NCBI RefSeq assembly: GCF_020740795.1
Contig: NC_067295.1
Span: forward strand, 3,162,501-3,226,500
Source of the DNA: Apus apus
Taxonomy: Eukaryota > Chordata > Aves > Apodiformes > Apodidae
Direction: 5' to 3'
DNA: 64,000 nt
Shown: positions 10,301 through 64,000 of the stretch, piece after piece
Layout: each line of letters opens with the position of its first letter
Position numbering within the stretch: the stretch's first letter is position 1
The notes under the pieces: generated by a model
What the model was told of the DNA's origin: nothing
The model's database searches: none
Seen by the model: only the letters and a program-made list of their open reading frames with translations
Program-made: the position numbers and the translations under genes

Positions 10301-11100
10301 GCAATTTTGCTTTTCAATCCCGAAACGAGCACTGCCACCTCCCCCGGCAGCGGCACCGAGCACAGCCCCCTGCACCAGCCCCAGGGGCGTGGGGAGGGCA
10401 ACAAAACCCATTCCAGCCGATTGACAGGGTTGGTCCCACCCCTCAGCGACTTGTTTCTAACGGATGAACAGACCAGACCGCCCATGAGCTCCGGCGGCCA
10501 CGCGTGCGCCGGAGCAGCGGGCAGAGCTGCTTCCTTGAGGCTCCGGGACGCAGGAACACGGCAGCTCCAGGGCTGGGAGCTCAGCAGCTCCAGGGCCGCC
10601 CGCTGGCTGAGTTGCCTTCTCTGCAAGCTCCCTGCATTATTAAAAAGGAGCAGAAAAGCGTCGTCAAGCATCTGCACGATGCCGTGGCCAGGCCGGGGAG
10701 GGAGGGAGGGAGGGAGAGCCTCCCCCCTTCCCATGGGAATGCCGCTCAGCTGCGCTTCTCCGGCGACTTCTCATCTGCGGCAGGAACGCCCGGGTTAGAT
10801 CCTGCTGCCCCCAATCACTACTGGACATCATTTCAAGCATGACGGTGGGGAAAGGCAGGTTCCCAGCGCAGGGGCTGCTCCCCCTCCCGCAGCGATCGCT
10901 GCCTGGGTAACTCCCACCTCTCTGGCCGATTCGGTATTCAAGGTGCTTGGCAGTCGCTCCTCCTTCCTTCCCTGTCGCAGAAACCTTCCCTGCTGTCGCA
11001 GACACGTCTCGACGCACCGACCTGCCTTCTGCTCTTCCACCGTGTACAAATCAAACCGATTCCACCTTCCCTTCGTTCAGCTGCTCTTGCAAGATGCTCA
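10301..11100. promoter_or_regulatory. CpG-island-like block with no assigned gene
   Basis: A hand count gives roughly 48 CpG dinucleotides in 10321-11040, far more than in neighbouring intergenic DNA, with high GC. It includes a GGGA simple repeat. It lies beyond the inferred 3' ends of both genes and does not overlap a recognised exon. It could be a promoter of an unannotated transcript, an enhancer, or simply a GC-rich patch. Confidence 0.45.
10696..10718. repeat. (GGGA)n microsatellite
   Basis: About five to six uninterrupted GGGA units. Confidence 0.85.
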
Positions 11101-12286
11101 TGTAAAAACCAAACTCATTCCAACAAACGTATTTTCCCGTTTCTTCCGTTTCTCAGACCACTTCCCACCTGCCTCAGGCAGGTCAGACACCTGTAACCCA
11201 AAAGGTTAGACCCACCCATGTTTTAACCACACCGGTGAAGAATGGCCCTCTGGAGAACATCTGCAGAGCTTAGTTACTTTTTTGGCGCGGCTCAGACCAA
11301 TTTGCACAGCGTCTCTCACACGCAGCTCCCTACAGGTTCTGTAGGGAAGGGAGAACAAAGCTCTTTTTGCCTTTTTCAGCTCTGTGTTCTGGCTGGTTTC
11401 TCACACCGGCTGCAATTCAATTCCCAGCCTCCCGAGAGCAAGATCCAGCACACGAGCCATTACTGCAGGTACCTCGACAAGCCACCAGGAGCTGCTTTTA
11501 CCAGGCAGGCGCGGAGGGGGAGAAAAGGAGCAGAACTGCAATTGTTACACAGCAAGAATTAAGCTGGTGCAGCAAGTGCTGCAAGCGAAGGACTGAGGCT
11601 GCGATCTCGCGAGGGGGAGAGGAGCATGTGAGGAGTTAATACATGTGGGAGGATCCAAAGAACCAAACCCCAGCCCCGCACATACCAGGAAAATGTGGTG
11701 TTTACTTAAAACCCGAGTGCACTGCGGAAGGGCTGAAGAGCTGCAAGATCCAGCGCTCGATGCTGCCCCCAAGCAGCACCCGTTTCCAACAGATGCCACG
11801 TTTTTCAACGCTGAGGTTCTTCCCAGTATCACATAAACGCCTTTGGAAGGCAGCAGAGAGGGGGGGGGAACCCAACAACAAACCAACCAAAAACCAGCAA
11901 CAACAAAACCAGCCATTTTGAGAAATTCAAACTTATTCACATGATTTTTAAAAAAAGAACCAAGACCACTCTTACAGTATAAACACGCCAATTCATTCAT
12001 TTTTACTGATGGTTGCATTTATGAATTTCATTCTTGTGAAAAAAAAAAAAGGGAATAAAAGGAAAAAAATTATGAAAATAGCTATTTATAGAAAACAAAA
12101 CAAAAAAGGGCTCAAACAGAAAAGAATCTGTGCTGATGCTTTTGATGAGCAGTCCCATGGCATTAACCATTACCTGTGCAAGCAGGCATGCTTGGAAACC
12201 TGTCTTAGTACTGTAGCTTCAGTTCCACAATCCAGGATTTCTTTTATGGTTGTTGAAAAAAAAGAGCCTAATAGTTTCATACTGTA
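11101..12286. other. Intergenic DNA at the USP22 3' flank; composition changes here
   Basis: CpG density and GC fall across this stretch and A/T-rich sequence dominates after about 11.9 kb. It contains a nine-G run (11860-11868) and A-rich sequence at 12038-12110. If USP22 uses a poly(A) site further downstream than the one proposed at 12287-12292, part of this would be 3' UTR. No gene was recognised. Confidence 0.5.
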
Positions 12287-12292
12287 TTTATT
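12287..12292 (-). terminator. Candidate poly(A) signal of USP22
   Basis: AATAAA on the minus strand, about 555 bases after the USP22 stop codon. Within about 30 bases it is followed on that strand by a T-rich element (ctcttttttttc), the usual arrangement of a cleavage site. Longer 3' UTR forms cannot be excluded. Confidence 0.5.
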
Positions 12293-12846
12293 TAATAACT
12301 AAAATTCACAAATAAAAAGATACTTGCAAAGTCCTTTAGTTGTGTCATCCCCTCCTCTCCTCCACTCTACTGCTTTCAGACCCAGATGCATAAAAAAATG
12401 GGCTTGGATTTTTAATTTTAACTGTTATATGATTGGTCGTTGGAGCTGAAGCACCAAATGGAGAAGATGCTTTATGGAGATGAGGGTATAACCCTTTGCC
12501 TTCCCACACACATTTTGGAGGAACACAGGAGATGTACCAGTGCCCGGACTCCTCTGCTCCCATTTCCCCCACCCAGAGCATTCCTTTCATTTTAGATTTC
12601 CTCTGTTAAGTGACTGACTGTAGCCTCTTTTTTTTTTTTCCCCCTTTCTGTCCTTGTGGGACTCCACACACGTTGGACATTGTTCATTTCTTACTCCTCC
12701 AGGCTTTGAGTCAGTGTCAAGTAGGTCCTGTTACAGCTCAGTGCTAGTTGTTTTTTAATGGGTCTTTTCATTTCAGGTAGGTTTGTGTGTCGATTCAGAA
12801 GGCTTGTTTTCTTCCTTGTTTATATCTGACAAGCTGCTGGATAAGG
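12293..12846 (-). other. USP22 3' UTR (proximal form)
   Basis: Sequence between the TAG stop (12847-12849) and the candidate AATAAA. It contains T-rich tracts but no open frame of note. The extent is inferred from the poly(A) signal. Confidence 0.5.
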
Positions 12847-58598
<45,752 letters not shown>

Positions 58599-58781
58599 CT
58601 AAGCAGAGGAAAAGAAAGTTTCAGGGAGTTGTTTAGTAAATGGATTAAAACCACTGCTCAAGTGAAAACTTTCAACATGCTGTCCATTAAGTTGGATTTC
58701 ATCTATGTACAACTACAAGAGATGGATTTTTTTTACCTTCCCCCAAAAAATATTGTTCAGAAAGATATCCCAGTGCAACAG

Positions 58782-58844
58782 GGTTGGATCCAGATGTTTT
58801 TTTAGGTCCCTTCCAACCCAAACCATTCTATGATACTATGATTA
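58782..58844 (+). mobile_element. CR1 3'-end fragment, plus orientation
   Basis: 'gggttggatccagatgtttt' runs into 'aggtcccttccaacccaaac', then 'cattctatgatactatgatt', the sense 3' terminus of CR1. About 60 bases remain, within about 185 bases upstream (on -) of USP22 exon 4. Confidence 0.85.
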
Positions 58845-60280
58845 TCAGCCAATCTTCAAACAAATATGAATAAGAAAAACAAAAAGGGCACTTTTTAACT
58901 TCTAAAGCATCCCTAGCCCATATACATTTTTCATTATTGGATTATTAATCCTCCCTTCAGTTGAAAAGACATTCCAGCACAAGAGTAAGTCCATCATTAC
59001 CCAAAAATGCATTTCTTTGTGCTCAGAGGAGGTCAATGACAGAACTACCCAGTGATTTTAGAAGATACGGGATAACTAAAAAATCTCACCACTGAGCTTT
59101 GAGAAGGTGATAAACCAAATCCAAGCTGACCCAACTTAGTGGACAGATACAGGCTTAATCTTTACAGGTGAACAGCAAAATTTAGTAATTCCATATACTA
59201 AACAGTTACTAAATGGATAGCAGGAGATACCATTGCAGAGTATGACCTCTCCTTATAAATTCTAAGACTTGAGTCACTTTACTGACATATGTAAAATTAC
59301 CTAAAAATGCAATTATAGCAATAGGTTAAACACAACCCTTCTCCCCCACCAACCAGCCAAAACTCTCCAAATACTTAACTACCCTTTCTCATGAGCTGCA
59401 TCTAGAATCTGTCTTTATTCTCTTTAAACATCAACACAGAATTTCCAGTACATTTCTACTGTTCAAAGGACAGAACAGTAGAATGAGTCAGATAAGCAGG
59501 AGGGATAACAGATCTGAAGGAAGCACACAGTTGTGTTCAGCATAAATCTGATACAAGAAAAACACAACTGTGAAGACTCCTGTGCTGACCAGCTAGGTAC
59601 TGCTGCAGCATTCTATGCAGCACAGAAATTACTATGAAAGGTCAATTAGTGACTCACAAAAGCATCTCTGCATTAAAAATAAAGAATACTAAGATGACAA
59701 GCAATCTATTCTAAAACTGAGGATTAAAGTCAATTAAGAGTTATTTTTCACAGAATGCATGGAGCAGAAGCAGCACTGTGCTATGGAAAATAAATTATAA
59801 AACATACATATGAAAAGAAGGAGAGTAGAAAAATACAGCTAGAGGCTTACACATTCTGCATAATATACATTAAATTTTAATAGCTCTTTGATCTTCATTT
59901 TCAGAAATAGCTATGCTTGTCAAAAGCTACCCACCCCAAAATGTTCAACTCATAGTTACTACTGATCCTCCAAGTTCTAGTAATAAAAAGTCTCTTTTTG
60001 GATTCTTAAGGACTAGAAACTTTGTATTTACATGGATGCACTTCTCTTCCATCTCTCACTTTACTTAATTCAACAATAGATTATGCAAGAAGCATAAGAA
60101 GGAATACCAGAACCACACAGTCCCTTTTCTTTATCCAAGGTTCAGCATCAAGCTCCACACCCAGGAAAACAGAAAAGGAAACTAATTATTGTGTAACAGA
60201 CTGAGGAGATAAAGCAGCTGCAATGTTTGAATACACTCCACAGTGTGCAAACTGAAACGAGTGAAGCGACTTTATAGATG

Positions 60281-60333
60281 CACATATGGACAGTTCACAT
60301 ATGGACAGTTCACATATGGACAGTTCACATATG
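60281..60333. repeat. 15-bp minisatellite, about 3.5 copies
   Basis: Unit cacatatggacagtt repeated three times without mismatch at 60281-60325, followed by a partial cacatatg. Each unit contains CATATG, a palindrome of the E-box form CANNTG. Confidence 0.95.
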
Positions 60334-60583
60334 ACACAACATTGGCTTGCAACAAGTTTTGTATTCGACCTCTCCAGCAACCCATTTCATATTTTTAATA
60401 CTCCCTTAGGGATTTCTATAGATTGGTTGGAAAAAAAAGCTCAGAACAAATTTTCAACACCATGTTAGTACCAGCTCTTGTACTGGCCAGCTGCAAATGG
60501 GAATTCTTGCATTTGCAGGTTAAATGTGGCCCAACACAGTTTGTATCATCTGTCAATGGGATGAAGTCTCATCATAAAAAGAA

Positions 60584-60596
60584 ATATATATATATA
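60584..60596. repeat. (AT)n microsatellite
   Basis: Six AT units. A second, imperfect AT-rich tract follows at about 60718-60753. Confidence 0.85.
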
Positions 60597-61585
60597 AAAA
60601 GTTTTCTATGTTTAAATCCTGGTTTAAATCAATTAAACAAAAATTCACACCTGGAAACACATGTGCACTCAACTTCAGGCATGCCATAGCTCCATGTATG
60701 TCAGTGGGACTATGAACATATATTTATATATATCTCTATATATAATTATATAGCTTAAATGCTTATAAAGGATGGGCACCAAAGCAATTCACGAGAGCAA
60801 TGCTTCAGATGAAGTTAAACATGACAGACTGGATTACTTAGCAGTATTTTGTGTCAATCAAGTATCAATCAATTAAAAGAAATTAAACCACATACAGTTA
60901 ATGCCACAATGAACACAGAGCAAAACACACAAAACACTTCCTTACAGAAGCTTTTGTTAGAAAGAGCACAAGTTAAGTCAGAGACAGAATTTAAAAAGTG
61001 TTCTGTTCTGGCTAATAATATAACATGAATATTGAGCTTTTATTACTCCTGAAAATTTGGAGAGAAGACAGAACCATTTATTAGGAATAGTTTGGTGTTT
61101 AGAAGTTAAAAAAAAAAAACCCACATCAAACAAACCAAAGAAGGAAAGAGGTTTAACACCCACAAACATGCCAAAAACTCCAATATAAACTATCTTAAAG
61201 ATTTGCAAACCATGCAGAGGTTACCATTTACAATTAAAGGAAAGTAGCGTTATTGGAGTGAAAAATCATAATTTTAAAAACAATGCTATAAAATAGCCAG
61301 AGATTCAAGTCAGCATGTGAAATCTCCATCCAAGAACTAATTTAATTATATCAAATACACAAATTGTCATTTTTCAGATAATTTATCAGGGACATATGGA
61401 TGAGTGATGGAAAAAGCAGTGACGGCTCTAGTTTACAGAAAACAATTTTCCAAGTAATTGTTAATATAGATTTGTTACTTTGCTATAATTTAGCAGACTC
61501 CCCAGAATTCCAACATTAATTAGAAATTAAGGGCTCCATGTATTCTCACCTCCCTTGTTATGAAAGAATATTCAATACCAGAGGA

Positions 61586-61596
61586 GGGGGGGGGGG
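61586..61596. repeat. G11 homopolymer
   Basis: Uninterrupted run of 11 G in otherwise A/T-rich intron sequence. Confidence 0.9.
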
Positions 61597-62337
61597 AAAT
61601 GGTTGAGTTGCAACTTGTTCAGAGTTATATCATATAACCCTGAACTGCAGCTGAACGTGGGAAGTCATCACACTGAGAGTTAAAATTACAAGAGTATGAA
61701 ACAAATCTCGTGATATTTGGGGTTTTTCTTAAAGTTTTTTTTTTCTCCAGGCATCATGTTGTTATGTGAGCATCTATTCAAGTATATGCTAATACACTTC
61801 AAGCACTGTGAGAAGATGTTTGAAGAGACACAACTGACACTTCAATTTTTAAAGCCAACCTCAGGTTTTGCAGACTGGATTCACTTCTTAAGTTCTTTAA
61901 GCTGGCAACACTACCTGATGTAAACTAACTCTGTAGGAGAAATAGAAACCCAAGTCACTGAGTTTGGGGATTGTACTAATCTTGACATTTATTTTGGAGC
62001 AAGAAAAGTTCCCACCCCCTTTATCTTTCAGAAGGAAAGGAAGGGATGGACTGAAGCAATGCAGAAAGAAGGAAAATGGAATTAATAATTTTCCATTATT
62101 CCTCCTCTGTATCTCCCTCCCTCATTCCTTGTATAAGCTTGCAGGGAAACACACAGGGTTTCACAGTGCAAAGCCATAAAACAAAAGTTCCTATAGCATG
62201 ACTTTAAAGAAAAATGCCCATACTGTGTGCTCCAGTCATTTAAACTGCATTGTTGTCTGTTCCTACATCTTACACCTTCGTTGGTCATTGGTCCCCCAGA
62301 GTTGTTCTCTGGGGACATAAGATGCAATGTACTTATT

Positions 62338-62386
62338 CATATATATACACACACATATATATCATACTCCTACATACATATAAATA
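62338..62386. repeat. Imperfect AT/AC dinucleotide tract
   Basis: Alternating purine-pyrimidine run of at and ac units (atatatatacacacacatat and onward). Confidence 0.8.
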
Positions 62387-63518
62387 ATGTGCCATTCATT
62401 AGCCAGTTAACCAATTCAGAGCAGGTTTTCTGCCTGGCAGTTCCTCTCAGTGTTTCTTCCTTTCACTAAAAAACACTGTGGTCCAAGATGACAAGATGAA
62501 CAATCTTGCAGGTTTTAATTAACCTAGAATATAAAAAACTGTAGCAACCCAACAACCACTAAAGGACAAACTGGCTGCATCTCTGCTCAGAAGGCCCAAA
62601 TGTATCATTTGCTAAGGAAAACAATTCAGAAATGGCACTAAATTTACATATTCAAAAGGAGAGAACTGGGGAAGCCTTCCTCTTCTAGAGCATCAAGAAG
62701 CTTTATGTTATTATAGTTGACTAATTTGGTGCCCAAAATAACACAGCTTAGAAGGGTTTGAAGGAGTTTTGAAAAGAGTTGCATAGCCTAAATGAAAGGT
62801 TTAAAAACATGTTTCCATTTTGTCTTGCTTTGAAAACCAGTGCTTTGTGCTGAAGCATTTTAAGCTGTATTTTCTTGTTCTAGGACTCACTGGCAATCTC
62901 ACTACTCTCCTTTTCTCCAACCCAACTCCCTCAAAAAGGGGAATAAGCAGAAAGTAGAATTGTATGTGTAGCAGGAAGTAAAAGCAGCCACACTTTTGAT
63001 ACGACATCAGAAAAGCTCTACTTAATACCATGTTAGCTGCTATTTTTAAAATTGGAAATGAGGTTAAGAATGGTTTGAAGTCATATCAGCCCTGACTACG
63101 GCTGTCACATTGAAACAGGATGCCATGGATTCAGTACGAGACATTACTAGACAGAAGTTGTCTGTCTTCACATGCAGACTTCCCCACTTTAAGAAAGCAT
63201 ACCCCCTAGAGGCCACTGGCAATGAAAGACGACAAACTTTTATAACTGATGCTTAAAAAACTACTCAGTTTAGGATAAATGCTACTTCCTTTCCAAAAAG
63301 AAGGAGAAAAGGTTTGTTCTGGAGTAGGTCTACGAAGGAAAGGGCATATGAAATCAAGTCTGCTGTAATTATTCAATCACTGGAACATATCCAAACAAGA
63401 GGAAAACAATTTGCACAAGAAAACTGGCATTCTTAACTGTGATCCATGTCTAAAATGGCAGGATAATCAGCAAAGGGACGCTTGTTAGTGAAGTGCGTCG
63501 CCAGCCCACGCCTCTTAC

Positions 63519-63563
63519 CTGTCATTGTACACTGGTAGTGAGAAACCACTGTTGGGGTGAAGG
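63519..63563 (-). CDS. USP22: Candidate 45-nt in-frame microexon of USP22 (predicted)
   Basis: On the minus strand a strong pyrimidine tract ending ttcttttttag, with a CTAAT branch-like word about 17 bases before, precedes 45 bases that end ACAG followed by gtaagag, a near-consensus donor. The length is divisible by three. If inserted between exon 3 (phase 1) and exon 4, it would read AFTPTVVSHYQCTMT without a stop and restore Gly140. It would lengthen the linker between the ZnF-UBP and catalytic domains. It is absent from the human USP22 protein as I know it, so it would be a cassette or a lineage-specific exon. It may also be a chance pair of splice sites. Confidence 0.35.
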
Positions 63564-63918
63564 CTAAAAAAGAAAAAATTAGGGAAAGCAAACTGAATAA
63601 AACAAATGTGTGTACATATATTTGTGTGTAAATATTTCTACATAGATACTGTGCGTGTACCACGAAAGCACAGGTGTGTAAGCAAAGCTGGCACGTTCTA
63701 TTAGGAAAAAAAAAGAAATCACACACAAAGGTGGCACTTCATGTGAGGGGAACTGATTTCTTGCCTGTATCACCTCAATTAGCCTAAAGGAGCAGACTCC
63801 TACACTTTCTACCCACTACAGACCTAAGTCTGATCTTACGTAAAATTTGCAGGATAAATGTTAGATATTTTTCTATCTTTTTTGCAATTAAAAATTAAGT
63901 TTTGGGGTTGTTGGCTTC

Positions 63919-63942
63919 TTTTTTTTTTTTTTTTTTTTTTTT
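63919..63942. repeat. T24 homopolymer
   Basis: Uninterrupted run of 24 T on the + strand near the right edge. Confidence 0.93.
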
Positions 63943-64000
63943 ACAATTAGGTGTGGTGCACATGGTAAACTAACAGTCTAACTCCTGGAGAGTAACAGCT

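Larger units (their letters stand above)
58599..64000 (-). other. USP22 intron 3 (continues past the right edge)
   Basis: At least 5.4 kb of A/T-rich sequence. It contains a CR1 3' fragment, a 15-bp minisatellite, AT-rich tracts, an 11-G run, a T24 run and the candidate microexon at 63519-63563. The known exon 3 (ending in the AWKMQ-like segment) was looked for and not found, so it lies beyond 64000. Confidence 0.8.

Noticed and set aside
60281-60333. CRISPR-like direct repeats
   Set aside because: The copies are directly adjacent with no spacers, in a vertebrate intron; a minisatellite.
58599-64000. USP22 exons 1-3 inside the window
   Set aside because: The minus strand was scanned for the zinc-finger segments and the exon-3 end (AWKMQ-like). 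Nothing matched, so these exons are placed beyond the window.

Overview
This is vertebrate nuclear DNA, almost certainly from a bird. The coding exons are split by GT-AG introns. The dispersed repeats are pieces of the avian non-LTR retrotransposon CR1, most clearly at 2979-3560, 43536-43925 and 52231-52508. There is no prokaryotic, organellar or viral gene organisation. The species cannot be fixed from the sequence alone.

Layout. About 1-4040 is GC-rich intergenic DNA with two CR1 copies and a CACAG-type simple repeat. On the + strand, 4386-7077 carries four coding exons of TNFRSF13B (TACI), the BAFF/APRIL receptor of B cells. They encode two cysteine-rich domains, a short stalk, one membrane helix and a cytoplasmic tail with the PVETCxFCFP signalling motif (249 aa from the chosen ATG). 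About 8.1-12.2 kb is intergenic and includes a CT-biased tract (8.2-8.65 kb) and a CpG-island-like block (10.3-11.1 kb) with no assigned gene. From about 12.29 kb to the right edge the minus strand is occupied by USP22, the histone H2A/H2B deubiquitinase of the SAGA complex. Ten coding exons are present. By the 13-exon mammalian numbering they are exons 4-13, colinear with human residues about 140-525, with the catalytic residues C185, H479 and D495 all preserved. Exons 1-3 (start codon and zinc-finger ubiquitin-binding domain) lie beyond 64000.

The two genes converge tail to tail. They have no functional link beyond being neighbours: one is an immune-cell receptor, the other a general chromatin enzyme. 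Base composition changes at about 11.6-12.0 kb, from GC-rich with many CpGs on the TNFRSF13B side to AT-rich in the USP22 introns, which make up about 78% of the window.

Most interesting points: (1) an unannotated 45-nt candidate microexon of USP22 at 63519-63563, with a strong acceptor and donor, length divisible by three, and a reading frame open and in phase with the flanking exons; (2) an odd seventh cysteine in the first cysteine-rich domain of TACI and a much shortened stalk; (3) the orphan CpG-rich block at 10.3-11.1 kb. No wholly new biological system is evident. Exon calls rest on reading the sequence and on recalled knowledge of the human proteins; no alignment or database search was run.
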